A model generated the notes under the pieces. It saw only the letters and a list, made by a program, of their open reading frames with translations, was not told the origin of the DNA and did not search any database. This document shows positions 1 to 7,477 of a stretch of DNA of 15,451 nt, piece by piece. The DNA comes from an uncultured Ruminococcus sp. GTDB lineage: Bacteria; Bacillota; Clostridia; Oscillospirales; Ruminococcaceae. The DNA is taken from NCBI GenBank assembly GCA_902783235.1, contig CACZQG010000118.1, positions 1 through 15,451 on the forward strand. The letters run 5' to 3'. Within the stretch, counting starts at the first letter, position 1. Every line of letters begins with the position of its first letter. A program made the position numbers and the translations under genes.

Positions 1-330
1 CTCGGCAATCTTCCTGACCTGATCACGGGTAATATTTGCAACCTTCGTCTTGTTCGGAACACCTGAACCGCTCTGAATGTTGCAGGCCTTCTTGATAAGA
101 ACTGCTGCCGGCGGAGTTTTTGTTATGAATGAGAATGAACGGTCTGCATATACTGTGATAACAACAGGGATTATCATACCGATATCATTCTTTGTTCTTT
201 CGTTGAATTCCTTTGTGAACGCCATGATGTTTACGCCGTGCTGACCAAGTGCAGGACCAACCGGCGGAGCAGGTGTAGCCTTACCTGCAGCGATCTGAAG
301 TTTAATATAGCCTACTACTTTCTGTGCCAT
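1..330 (-). CDS. rplK: 50S ribosomal protein L11 (partial, C-terminus missing)
   Basis: Protein of the L7/L12 stalk base of the large ribosomal subunit, binding the GTPase-associated region of 23S rRNA. The visible 110 codons begin [20 protein letters not shown] and continue with the diagnostic [17 protein letters not shown] segment, which carries the proline-rich N-terminal domain motif, then the start of the rRNA-binding C-terminal domain. The family is about 141 residues, so roughly 30 residues lie beyond the left edge. The ATG at 330 is preceded by a GGAGG at about 341-345 on the minus strand. It follows nusG by 93 nt, the standard secE-nusG-rplK order of bacteria; rplA should follow off the window. 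The gap upstream holds a putative L1-binding structure. Confidence 0.97.
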   Translation of the reverse strand, partial: MAQKVVGYIKLQIAAGKATPAPPVGPALGQHGVNIMAFTKEFNERTKNDIGMIIPVVITVYADRSFSFITKTPPAAVLIKKACNIQSGSGVPNKTKVANITRDQVRKIAE

Positions 331-351
331 AATAAATGAACCTCCAATAAT

Positions 352-391
352 GTGGTAACACCGAGGCAATTAAAGATTTTACCTCTCCCAC
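352..391 (-). promoter_or_regulatory. Putative ribosomal protein L1 binding site (23S rRNA mimic) in the rplK leader
   Basis: Read on the minus strand, GTGGGAG (391-385) is followed by an inner stem pairing GAGG-type bases (385-382 CCTC on plus, 363-366 GAGG) and then GGTGTTACCAC (362-352). The outer stem is GTGG with CCAC. The 23S rRNA site of L1 (helices 76-78) contains GGTGGGAG and GGTGAAATACCACC in the same order, so the leader copies both conserved strands. L1 is known to repress the L11-L1 operon in bacteria by binding such a leader. The similarity is seen in the sequence; binding is inferred. Confidence 0.65.
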
Positions 392-423
392 GAATAAAGC
401 CAATGCTTAAAACCGATCTGAGA

Positions 424-951
424 TCAGTCTTCGATCTTCCTTACCTGATTGAGAGCCAAAGCAGCCTCAGTATCTCTTCCGAACATGGAAACGAGTACCT
501 TTACTGTGCCTCCCTCAAGGTCGATCTCCTGTACTACACCGACAAAGCCGTCCATAGCAGTACCGCATACCTGCACCTGATCTCCTACATTGAAATCAAG
601 GGATACAGCAGCCGGGACATCCACTCCCAATGCTCTTACCTCTGCCTCTGAAAGCGGTGTAGGCTCTGAGCCGGGACCTACGAAGCCGGTAACCCCTCGT
701 GTATTGCGGACAACATACCATGAATCATCGGTATAGACCATTTTGAGCAGAACATAACCGGGATAAGTTTTTCTTTCAACTTCCTTTGTCTTACCTTCTG
801 TTATCTCAGTTACCCTTTCGGTAGGTACCTTGACCTCCTGGATAAGATCATGAAGCTTTCTGTTTTCCACTACTCTTTCGATATTGGATTTGACCTTGTT
901 CTCATATCCCGAATAGGTGTGGACAACATACCATTTTGCTGCTTCTGACAT
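424..951 (-). CDS. nusG: Transcription termination/antitermination factor NusG
   Basis: Elongation factor that binds the RNA polymerase clamp and, in other bacteria, links it to Rho or to the ribosome. The 175-residue product has the NGN domain at about residues 5-110, with the typical KWYVVHTYSGYENKV start and the YPGYVLLKM and GVTGFVG segments, then a KOW domain at about 120-170 (FNVGDQVQVCGTAMDGFVG, GRDTEAALALNQVRKIE). Length is normal for a simple NusG without insertion. The ATG at 951 has GGGAGG upstream. It lies 28 nt after secE and before rplK in the conserved operon. Confidence 0.97.
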   Translation of the reverse strand: MSEAAKWYVVHTYSGYENKVKSNIERVVENRKLHDLIQEVKVPTERVTEITEGKTKEVERKTYPGYVLLKMVYTDDSWYVVRNTRGVTGFVGPGSEPTPLSEAEVRALGVDVPAAVSLDFNVGDQVQVCGTAMDGFVGVVQEIDLEGGTVKVLVSMFGRDTEAALALNQVRKIED

Positions 952-979
952 AATTTAAAAAACCTCCCGTCGAACCGCA

Positions 980-1225
980 TCAACCAAGATCAAGATTCAG
1001 TATCCAACTGAACAGCTTCAAAAGGCCGAAGTCCAGAGCACCTACAAAAATACTTGACAGTGCCATTGTTATGATAACAACTGTTGTGTTGTTTACCACT
1101 TTTTTTCTTGTGGGCCAGGTGACCTTTTTGAATTCGCTTCTCAGCTCCTTGAACCACTTAGCTATTCTGTTGGGTTTTTTCTTGGATTTAACGTCGGTCT
1201 TCTTTTCCTTAGTATCCTTTGCCAT
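980..1225 (-). CDS. secE: Preprotein translocase subunit SecE
   Basis: Small clamp subunit of the SecYEG channel in the cytoplasmic membrane. The 81-residue protein has a Lys-rich N-terminal tail (1-20), the amphipathic conserved segment FKELRSEFKKVTWPTRKKV (about 25-43) and a single membrane span at about 47-75, as in the short one-span SecE of Gram-positive bacteria. The ATG at 1225 follows a GGAGGT site. It sits between rpmG (14 nt upstream) and nusG, the usual gene order. Confidence 0.96.
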   Translation of the reverse strand: MAKDTKEKKTDVKSKKKPNRIAKWFKELRSEFKKVTWPTRKKVVNNTTVVIITMALSSIFVGALDFGLLKLFSWILNLDLG

Positions 1226-1239
1226 AAGACTGACCTCCG

Positions 1240-1389
1240 TTACTTAGTTTCCTTGTGAAGAGTGTGTTTCTTACAGAACTTGCAATGTTTTTTCATTTCA
1301 AGTCTGTCAGGATCATTCTTCTTGTTCTTCTTTGTGTTGTAATTGCGCTGCTTGCATTCAGTACAAGCTAAAGTGACCTTTACTCTCAT
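1240..1389 (-). CDS. rpmG: 50S ribosomal protein L33
   Basis: Short large-subunit ribosomal protein of 49 residues, beginning [19 protein letters not shown] and ending [10 protein letters not shown]. Four cysteines in two CxxC pairs (residues 9/12 and 36/39) make this the zinc-binding C+ form; some bacteria also carry zinc-free paralogues used under zinc limitation. The ATG at 1389 is preceded by AGGAGG with 7-8 nt spacing. It is the first gene of the rpmG-secE-nusG-rplK operon; the promoter lies 146 nt or more upstream. Confidence 0.95.
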   Translation of the reverse strand: MRVKVTLACTECKQRNYNTKKNKKNDPDRLEMKKHCKFCKKHTLHKETK

Positions 1390-1530
1390 TTTCGGCACCT
1401 CCTGACGATTTTTCCGTTTTATAAAGCTTTCCTACTTTAACGGACAATAATTGTTTGCCTCCCTCATTCGGGGGTCATGTACGGTCAATACTTCATAAGA
1501 CCGCAAAAAAAGCACCCCTGAAAGAGGTAG
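1390..1530 (-). other. Structured 5' leader of the rpmG-secE-nusG operon
   Basis: About 140 nt lie between the predicted start of transcription (near 1528) and rpmG. On the minus strand a 5-bp hairpin, ACCTC/GGGGT (1528-1514), sits at the very 5' end and is followed by seven T. A second hairpin pairs GCGGTC (1504-1499) with GACCGT (1486-1481), including one G-T pair. No small reading frame with a good ribosome site was seen. Any regulatory role is inferred. Confidence 0.4.
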
Positions 1531-1534
1531 TAAT

Positions 1535-1563
1535 ATTATAGCATATATTACAAAAAAAGTCAA
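1535..1563 (-). promoter_or_regulatory. SigA-type promoter of the rpmG operon
   Basis: On the minus strand, TTGACT (1563-1558), a 17-nt spacer and TATAAT (1540-1535), only one base away from the full consensus. It points into rpmG and matches the high expression expected of ribosomal and translocase genes. Confidence 0.8.
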
Positions 1564-1744
1564 GCCCTTATGTCCATAATGAAGAAAAATATTTTTTACA
1601 ATTATGTTTTATCTTTTTTAAGAACATTTTAAGAAAAGGGATATATAATAGTTATATACAGTATAACAGTTGAGGCAGTGTCATGTTTTTCACCCTTTTT
1701 CCTGCATTTTTTTCAAAAAAACTTATTAATTAACAAAAAAGCAC

Positions 1745-1773
1745 TTGAATTTTTCACCGAAATATGTTAAAAT
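1745..1773 (+). promoter_or_regulatory. SigA-type promoter of the ddl-murI-argS operon
   Basis: TTGAAT (1745-1750), a 17-nt spacer and TAAAAT (1768-1773). It is divergent from the rpmG promoter. The roughly 90-nt leader contains an 11-nt palindrome GTGCTcAGCAC (1791-1801), close to the transcription start, and a 7-bp hairpin CACATTT/AAATGTG (1809-1828) without a T tract. Whether either is an operator cannot be told. Confidence 0.65.
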
Positions 1774-1870
1774 ATAGTGATACATAATGTGTGCTCAGCA
1801 CTTTATACCACATTTCAGAAAAAATGTGTAGTTTATGAAGAGAATCAGTATTATTTAAGGAGTTGTGATC

Positions 1871-2944
1871 ATGTCTAAGATCAAAGTCGCAGTTATTTTC
1901 GGCGGAGCTTCCAGTGAGCATGATATTTCGCTCATTTCCGCAAGCAACATTATCAGGAATATGCCGGAGGATAAATACAGGGTCACCTGTATCGGTATCA
2001 CAAAAAAAGGCAGATGGCTTTACTACCCCGGAGATGTAAGCGGTATTGAAAGCGGTGAATGGGAAAAGGATCCCGATTGCACTTCTGCTGTAATATCCCC
2101 CGACCCTCTCCACAAGGGTATAATAATTATGGAAAACGGCGAATATACATTAAAGAAGATCGACGTTGTATTCCCCGTGCTCCACGGAAAAAACGGCGAG
2201 GACGGTACTGTCCAGGGACTTCTGGAGCTTTCAAAGATACCCTATGTAGGCTGTGGTCTGCTGTCATCAGCTGCCTGTATGGACAAAGCCTATACACATA
2301 CTGTACTGGATAATAATGGTATAAAGACCGCAAAATGGAAAATGCTCAACCACAGAAATATAAATCACCTGGATGATGCCTGCCGTGATATAGCAGAAGA
2401 GCTGGGCTTCCCCATGTTTGTAAAGCCTGCCAACAGCGGCTCCTCTATAGGCATCAACAAGGCAGATGATCTTCAGGCTCTGAAGGAAGCCATAAAGATC
2501 GCATTTTCTCACGATAACAAGGTCATCATCGAGGAATTCATAAAGGGACAGGAGCTGGAGGTAGCTGTGTTCGGCTATGACGCACCCTTTGCTTCGTTTG
2601 TGGGCGAGATCGGAAAAAGCAATGATTTCTACGATTATGATTCCAAATACATAAACAATTCCGTTGCCCTTCACATCCCTGCACGCATCCCCTATGAAAG
2701 AGTCAAGGATTTCAGAGCAGTGGCTCTGGAGGCATACAAGGCAATGGGCTGCAAGGGTCTGGCAAGAGTTGACTTTTTCCTCACAGATGACGGGGAGATA
2801 GTCTTAAACGAGATAAATACCATGCCGGGCTTCACCTCCATAAGTATGTACCCCAAGCTTATGGAAGACGTGGGAATGACATACGGCTACCTTATAGATA
2901 AACTTCTGGAACAGGCTATAGAAAACTCATATAAGAATTACTGA
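1871..2944 (+). CDS. ddl: D-alanine--D-alanine ligase
   Basis: ATP-grasp enzyme that joins two D-Ala in the cytoplasm for the peptidoglycan pentapeptide. The 357-residue product opens with the N-terminal domain (KVAVIFGGASSEHDISLISA), then the central ATP-grasp region (VLHGKNGEDGTVQGLLEL, FVKPANSGSSIGINKA) and the C-terminal metal and ATP site (GLARVDFFLTDDGEIVLNEI, NTMPGFTSISMYP). The omega-loop reads FYDYDSKY, the D-Ala type rather than the VanA D-Lac type. The ATG at 1871 is preferred over an in-frame GTG at 1865 because AGGAG at 1858-1862 is 8 nt from the ATG but only 2 nt from the GTG. First gene of the operon; murI follows after 25 nt. Confidence 0.96.
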   Translation: MSKIKVAVIFGGASSEHDISLISASNIIRNMPEDKYRVTCIGITKKGRWLYYPGDVSGIESGEWEKDPDCTSAVISPDPLHKGIIIMENGEYTLKKIDVVFPVLHGKNGEDGTVQGLLELSKIPYVGCGLLSSAACMDKAYTHTVLDNNGIKTAKWKMLNHRNINHLDDACRDIAEELGFPMFVKPANSGSSIGINKADDLQALKEAIKIAFSHDNKVIIEEFIKGQELEVAVFGYDAPFASFVGEIGKSNDFYDYDSKYINNSVALHIPARIPYERVKDFRAVALEAYKAMGCKGLARVDFFLTDDGEIVLNEINTMPGFTSISMYPKLMEDVGMTYGYLIDKLLEQAIENSYKNY

Positions 2945-2969
2945 TAGAACATCTTAAAGGAGAAGGCAA

Positions 2970-3779
2970 ATGAACAATGACGCTATAGGCGTATTTGATT
3001 CGGGCATAGGCGGACTTACAGCCGTAAAGGAGCTGAATCAGCTGCTTCCAAATGAAAATATCATCTACTTCGGTGACACTGCCAGAGTACCCTACGGCAG
3101 CCGCAGCCGTGAAACAGTCATGAAATATGCACAGGAGGATATCGCCTTTCTCAGACAGCACAAAATAAAAATGATAATCGCCGCCTGCGGTACTGTAAGC
3201 TCGGTAGTAGGCACGGGCAAGCCTGTTAAGGATATGCCCTTTACAGGTGTTATACTTCCGGCAGCAAAGGCAGCCTGCGGTGCTACAAGAAATAAAAAGA
3301 TAGGCGTTATCGGTACTCCTGCCACTATCAGAAGCGGCTCCTATGCAAAGGCTATCAAGGCTATCGACCCGAAAATACAGGTAATCGGCAACCCCTGTCC
3401 CCTGTTGGTGCATCTGGTGGAAAACGGCTATACACAGCGGGACAACAAGATAACCATACTGGCGGCGGAGGAATATCTTGCTCCTATAAAGGCTGAGGGA
3501 GTGGATACCCTTATACTTGGCTGCACTCATTATCCTGTTATAAAGGATATCATAGGAGATATTATGGGAGAGGGCGTAAAGCTCATATCCTCCGGGGCAG
3601 AAGCCGCAAGGTATGCATACAACTGCCTGCTGGAGCAGGATATGTTCTCGGACAGAGAGGAAAAAGGAAGCAATACATTCTATGTCAGCGACAGTACTGA
3701 GCTGTTCAAGGAAAATGCCAAAAGCTTTTTAGGACATACCGTTGAGGGCGATGTATTCAGCTGCAGTCTGGGAGATTAA
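2970..3779 (+). CDS. murI: Glutamate racemase
   Basis: Cofactor-independent racemase making D-Glu for peptidoglycan from L-Glu. The 269-residue protein has the N-terminal IGVFDSGIGGLTAVKE motif, YFGDTARVPYG, the first catalytic cysteine at 73 in AACGTVSS, and the second at 185 in LILGCTHYP with the partner His187. The first motif is usually CNT; here Asn is replaced by Gly at 74, though both catalytic cysteines are intact and length is normal. AAAGGAGA lies upstream of the ATG at 2970. It sits between ddl and the DUF1934 gene, so two peptidoglycan precursor enzymes are co-expressed. An aspartate/glutamate racemase of other specificity is unlikely. Confidence 0.94.
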   Translation: MNNDAIGVFDSGIGGLTAVKELNQLLPNENIIYFGDTARVPYGSRSRETVMKYAQEDIAFLRQHKIKMIIAACGTVSSVVGTGKPVKDMPFTGVILPAAKAACGATRNKKIGVIGTPATIRSGSYAKAIKAIDPKIQVIGNPCPLLVHLVENGYTQRDNKITILAAEEYLAPIKAEGVDTLILGCTHYPVIKDIIGDIMGEGVKLISSGAEAARYAYNCLLEQDMFSDREEKGSNTFYVSDSTELFKENAKSFLGHTVEGDVFSCSLGD

Positions 3780-3782
3780 AGC

Positions 3783-4205
3783 GTGGAAGAAAATGTAATA
3801 ATAAATATGAAAAGTGTTCAGTCTGTCTATGAAGACAGATCGGAGACCGAGCTTGTCACCTCGGGACGAATGAGCTTCGAGGACGGTCTTTACCGTATCA
3901 CCTATGATGACTCTGAGGCTACAGGCTTCCCCGGCTCCACTACAAATATTACCGTAAGAGGAAGTGAATATGCCTCTGTTTCACGAACGGGAGCATCAGT
4001 CTCCGACCTGGTGATGGAAACAGGGAAAAAGCATCACTGCCATTACGAGACCCCTTACGGTGTCATGAATATAGGTGTATTTACTCATGTGATAGAAAAC
4101 CATATTGAAGAAAAAGGAACTATCTATATGCAGTATACTATAGATATCAATTCAGGTTATATCTCGGACAACGAGATCATTATGACCATACAAAGAGAAG
4201 GGTAA
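3783..4205 (+). CDS. DUF1934 (YwiB-like) beta-barrel protein
   Basis: Product of 140 residues matching the DUF1934/YwiB type: a short soluble protein without signal peptide or membrane span, rich in beta strands, with the typical YEDRSETELVTSGRMSFEDG start and the YGVMNIGVFTHVIEN and GTIYMQYTIDINSGYISDNE segments. The fold is known to be a calycin-like barrel, but the function is not known. The start is GTG at 3783, with GGGAG at 3770-3774 and 8 nt spacing, and only 3 nt after the murI stop. Placement directly before argS matches ywiB-argS of Bacillus, which supports the family call. Confidence 0.85.
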   Translation: MEENVIINMKSVQSVYEDRSETELVTSGRMSFEDGLYRITYDDSEATGFPGSTTNITVRGSEYASVSRTGASVSDLVMETGKKHHCHYETPYGVMNIGVFTHVIENHIEEKGTIYMQYTIDINSGYISDNEIIMTIQREG

Positions 4206-4216
4206 GGTGATAATAA

Positions 4217-5983
4217 TTGTCAGATCTTATTAAAACCGCCTCGGAACAGGCAAGAGAGATCATTCTGGGAGCGTTGGGAAGACTTGTTGCATCAGGTGAG
4301 CTTCCGGGTGAGCCAATGCCCGGCTTTATAGTAGAGATACCTGCGGACAAAAGCCACGGTGATATGGCTTCCAATGCAGCTATGGCATCAGCCAGGACAT
4401 TTAAAATGCCTCCACGGAAAATTGCCGAGCTGATTGTCAGGGAGGCTGTAACAGAGGGTACTTACTTTGAAAAGCTGGAGATCGCAGGTCCTGGATTTAT
4501 CAATTTCTTTTTCAGCAGCAGCTGGTTTGCGGATACTGCAGCAGCAGTCCTGAAGGAGGGGGATAAATACGGATGCACCAATACCGGCAAGGGAGAGAAG
4601 GTACTGGTGGAATATGTATCCGCCAACCCCACGGGTCCTATGCATATAGGCAACGCAAGAGGCGGTGCCATCGGTGACTGTCTTGCAGAGATAATGAGCT
4701 GTGCCGGATATGATGTGCAGCGTGAATTCTACGTAAACGATGCAGGCAATCAGATAGAAAAATTCGGTCGTTCCCTGGAGCTTCGCTATTCACAGCTATG
4801 CGAGGAAAAAGGACAGGCTGTAATACAGGAATGCGGCGGTGATACGGAAGCCGTCTGCAAGAGGATATACGATGATACCGATAGCTTTCCCATGCCGGAG
4901 GATGTTTATCTGGGTATGGACATAATCGAACACGCATACAACTATTACAGGGAAAAGGGCGGATTCGCTGCGGATAACAGCCGTGAGACCATTAAAAATG
5001 CTCTTGTGAAATATGCACTGCCGAAAAATATTGCAGGACTGGAACGGGATCTGAAAAAATACCGTATAGAATATGACAACTGGTTCAGGGAAAGCACTCT
5101 TCACAATAACGGTGCTGTTGACGAGATAATCGAAAAGCTCAAGCAAAGCGGATATACCTATGAGCAGGATGGGGCATTGTGGTTCAGCTCCTCTAAGCTG
5201 GGAGATGAAAAGGACAGAGTACTTATCCGTGCCAACGGCGTGGTGACTTACTTTGTACCTGATATCGCATACCATTACAACAAGCTGGTGACCCGTGGAT
5301 TCAATAAAGCCATTGACATATTCGGTGCCGACCACCACGGTTATATCCCCCGTATGAAGGCTGCTTTGCAGGCACTGGGTATTGACCCGGACAAGCTTGA
5401 AATAGTTATAATGCAGATGGTAAATCTGGTGAGAAACGGGGAAAAATACAAGCTTTCCAAGCGTTCCGGAAAGGCGATAACCCTGTCCACCCTTCTTGAC
5501 GAGATACCTATTGATGCGGCAAGATTCTTCTTTAATCTGAGAGAGCCTGATTCTCATTTTGATTTTGACCTGGATCTGGCAGTGGAAAAATCATCTCAGA
5601 ACCCGGTATACTATGTACAGTATGCTCACGCAAGGATATGCAGCCTTATGGCAAACATGAAGGAAGAGGGCTTTGATGCGGATGATGCTCAGATCTCCCT
5701 GCTGACACTTCTTAAAGATCCCCGTGAAAGAGAGCTTATAAGACAGCTGGCAGCACTTCCGGGAGAGGTGGATGCGGCAGCCCTGAATTACGATCCTGCA
5801 AAGATCACCAAGTATTCGGTAGAGCTGGCTACTCTGTTCCACAAATTCTATGATGTCTGCTCGGTAAAAAATGCAGAAAACGATGATATTAAAAAGGCAA
5901 GACTTATGCTTTGCAAGGCTGTAAGACAGGCACTTAAAAATACCCTTTCAATGATGAAAATAACCTGTCCCGAAAAAATGTGA
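4217..5983 (+). CDS. argS: Arginine--tRNA ligase
   Basis: Class I aminoacyl-tRNA synthetase charging tRNA-Arg. The 588-residue product has the N-terminal tRNA-recognition Add1 domain (about 1-110), the HIGH-type motif in ANPTGPMHIGNARGG (HIGN at 143-146), the Rossmann catalytic core including DIFGADHHGYIPRM (367-380), a KMSK-equivalent KLSKRSGKA (412-420), and the C-terminal DALR anticodon domain ending in HKFYDVCSV. The start codon is TTG at 4217, chosen because AGGTGA at 4205-4210 lies 6 nt upstream and no ATG is near. The ribosome site overlaps the stop codon of the preceding gene, so translation is probably coupled. Confidence 0.97.
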   Translation: MSDLIKTASEQAREIILGALGRLVASGELPGEPMPGFIVEIPADKSHGDMASNAAMASARTFKMPPRKIAELIVREAVTEGTYFEKLEIAGPGFINFFFSSSWFADTAAAVLKEGDKYGCTNTGKGEKVLVEYVSANPTGPMHIGNARGGAIGDCLAEIMSCAGYDVQREFYVNDAGNQIEKFGRSLELRYSQLCEEKGQAVIQECGGDTEAVCKRIYDDTDSFPMPEDVYLGMDIIEHAYNYYREKGGFAADNSRETIKNALVKYALPKNIAGLERDLKKYRIEYDNWFRESTLHNNGAVDEIIEKLKQSGYTYEQDGALWFSSSKLGDEKDRVLIRANGVVTYFVPDIAYHYNKLVTRGFNKAIDIFGADHHGYIPRMKAALQALGIDPDKLEIVIMQMVNLVRNGEKYKLSKRSGKAITLSTLLDEIPIDAARFFFNLREPDSHFDFDLDLAVEKSSQNPVYYVQYAHARICSLMANMKEEGFDADDAQISLLTLLKDPRERELIRQLAALPGEVDAAALNYDPAKITKYSVELATLFHKFYDVCSVKNAENDDIKKARLMLCKAVRQALKNTLSMMKITCPEKM

Positions 5984-6015
5984 TACAGTCTGACAGAATA
6001 TCAGAAAGCAGCTAT

Positions 6016-6060
6016 TAGTCAAATTCAACATTTTTGTGTAGCAAATTTTGATTATTTTTT
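6016..6060 (+). terminator. Possible weak intrinsic terminator after argS
   Basis: TAGTCAAATT (6016-6025) can pair with AATTTTGATTA (6044-6054) with one G-T pair and one bulge, followed by six T (6055-6060). The stem is AT-rich and the loop long, so efficiency is doubtful, but it lies in the right place, between argS and the promoter of the next gene. Confidence 0.35.
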
Positions 6061-6129
6061 ACTCATTGTGAATTTTTAACAACAAAAAGAGTTTGTTCAT
6101 AATTTATTAACAATTAGTACAAACTAATA

Positions 6130-6138
6130 TGATACAAT
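6130..6138 (+). promoter_or_regulatory. Extended -10 promoter of the PucR/CdaR-type gene
   Basis: TGaTACAAT at 6130-6138 has the TG of an extended -10 element. No good -35 is found 16-18 nt upstream; a TTAACA at 6107-6112 is 20 nt away. The remaining 5984-6227 gap is AT-rich with no other recognisable gene. Confidence 0.45.
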
Positions 6139-6227
6139 AAAAATATATAGTGGTTTTATGTACGATTTGTATCTATGAATAATTTAGGCTTCGCCTTTAA
6201 AATTATGAAACAGAAAGGAATGTTAAT

Positions 6228-7313
6228 ATGTCAAACAGATTATTTCAAGGGTTAGTCCACCAGATGAAGGACGCAGTAAATGCCGTAATAGGTGTTGTTG
6301 ATGAGACAGCTACCATAATCGCCTGCAGCGATCTTACAAAGGTAGGTACTACAAATGAATTCGTATCACTGGATCTGAGCGACTCACATGATATATTTAT
6401 CAGAGATGGCTATACCTACAAGCCCTTTGGTTCAAGAGTAAAGCCTGAGTATGCTGTTTTCGTTGAGGGCGTTGATGATAATGCTGCAAAATATGCAAGC
6501 ATTATGGCTATCAGTCTTGCAAATATCAAGCAGTATTACGATGAAAAATATGACAGGAACAACTTTATCAAAAATGTTGTACTTGACAATATTCTCCCCG
6601 GTGATATCGTTATAAAGGCAAGAGAGCTGCACTTCAATGCGGAGATCAGCTCGGTGGTATTCCTTATAAGAATAGTTTCAGCCAATGACATTTCCGCTTA
6701 TGATGTAATACAGAATCTGTTCCCTGACAAAAACAAGGACTTTGTATTCAATATAACAGAAACAGATATCGTTCTGGTAAAGGAAATAAAGGACAGCGTT
6801 GATTCCTCAGACCTGGAAAAGCTGGCACGCTCTATTTCCGATACACTTTCCAGCGAGTTCTATACAAGAGTAAATGTGGGTATCGGTACTACAGTAGTAG
6901 GTGTCAAGGATCTGGCACGCTCCTTCAAGGAAGCTCAGATGGCACTGGAGGTAGGAAAGGTATTCGATACCGACAAGAATATCATAAGCTATGACAATCT
7001 GGGTATTGCAAGACTTATTTATCATCTTCCCACAACACTTTGCTCTACCTTCCTTCATGAGGTATTCAAAAGAGGCAGCATAGAATCACTGGATCACGAA
7101 ACACTCTTTACCATACAGAAATTCTTTGAAAACAACCTGAACGTTTCCGAAACCTCAAGAAAGCTGTTCGTACACAGAAATACTCTGGTATACAGACTTG
7201 AAAAGATCAAAAAGCTTACAGGACTTGATCTTCGTGAATTCGATCATGCTATAATATTCAAAATAGCTCTTATGGTAAAGAAATATCTGTCAGCTAACCC
7301 CATGAAATTCTGA
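6228..7313 (+). CDS. PucR/CdaR-family helix-turn-helix regulator
   Basis: Probable transcription regulator of 361 residues. It has an N-terminal sensor-like region (about 1-115, with IGVVDETATIIACSD resembling a PAS or CdaR-type sensory segment), a middle region (about 130-275) like the degenerate GGDEF-like domain of CdaR proteins (FYTRVNVGIGTTVVGVKDLA, SFKEAQMALEVG), and a C-terminal PucR-type HTH (305-333, NVSETSRKLFVHRNTLVYRL). No membrane span or signal peptide. AAAGGA at 6214-6219 is 8 nt from the ATG. Known relatives regulate purine, sugar-acid or other catabolic genes, but the neighbours here are cell-division genes. Ligand and targets are not evident. Confidence 0.82.
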   Translation: MSNRLFQGLVHQMKDAVNAVIGVVDETATIIACSDLTKVGTTNEFVSLDLSDSHDIFIRDGYTYKPFGSRVKPEYAVFVEGVDDNAAKYASIMAISLANIKQYYDEKYDRNNFIKNVVLDNILPGDIVIKARELHFNAEISSVVFLIRIVSANDISAYDVIQNLFPDKNKDFVFNITETDIVLVKEIKDSVDSSDLEKLARSISDTLSSEFYTRVNVGIGTTVVGVKDLARSFKEAQMALEVGKVFDTDKNIISYDNLGIARLIYHLPTTLCSTFLHEVFKRGSIESLDHETLFTIQKFFENNLNVSETSRKLFVHRNTLVYRLEKIKKLTGLDLREFDHAIIFKIALMVKKYLSANPMKF

Positions 7314-7477
7314 TAGAGCATTTGCCGCACATACAGTGCAGCATTAAAGTGACCGCTGAGTACAGCTATGCGCTCATATCATTTTGCTCTCTGCGGACAG
7401 GCAAATAGTAAACAGCGGAAGATCCTGCGGTTTACTATAAAACGGATCCTTGAAAAAATCAGAAAGAAGGTGTTCTT
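7314..7477 (+). other. Structured gap / possible leader before ftsE
   Basis: No reading frame is credible here. Three inverted repeats are visible: ATAGTAAAC (7405-7413) with GTTTACTAT (7430-7438), a perfect 9-bp stem; ATTTGCC (7320-7326) with GGCAAAT (7400-7406); and AGAGCA (7315-7320) with TGCTCT (7385-7390). The last two share base 7320 and the first two share 7405-7406, so they are partly exclusive. No T tract follows, so it is not a standard terminator. A poor promoter candidate (TTGCCG, 17 nt, TAAAGT at 7345-7350) lies inside. Confidence 0.35.

Noticed and set aside
1644..1649. TATAAT as a further promoter before ddl
   Set aside because: No acceptable -35 lies 16-18 nt upstream, and a better promoter is found at 1745-1773.
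2916..3530. Open frame of 204 codons on the minus strand over murI
   Set aside because: Shadow frame of murI with no motif or ribosome site.
4796..5557. Open frame of 253 codons on the minus strand inside argS
   Set aside because: Antisense to a fully convincing argS, composition-driven, no ribosome site and no recognisable motif.
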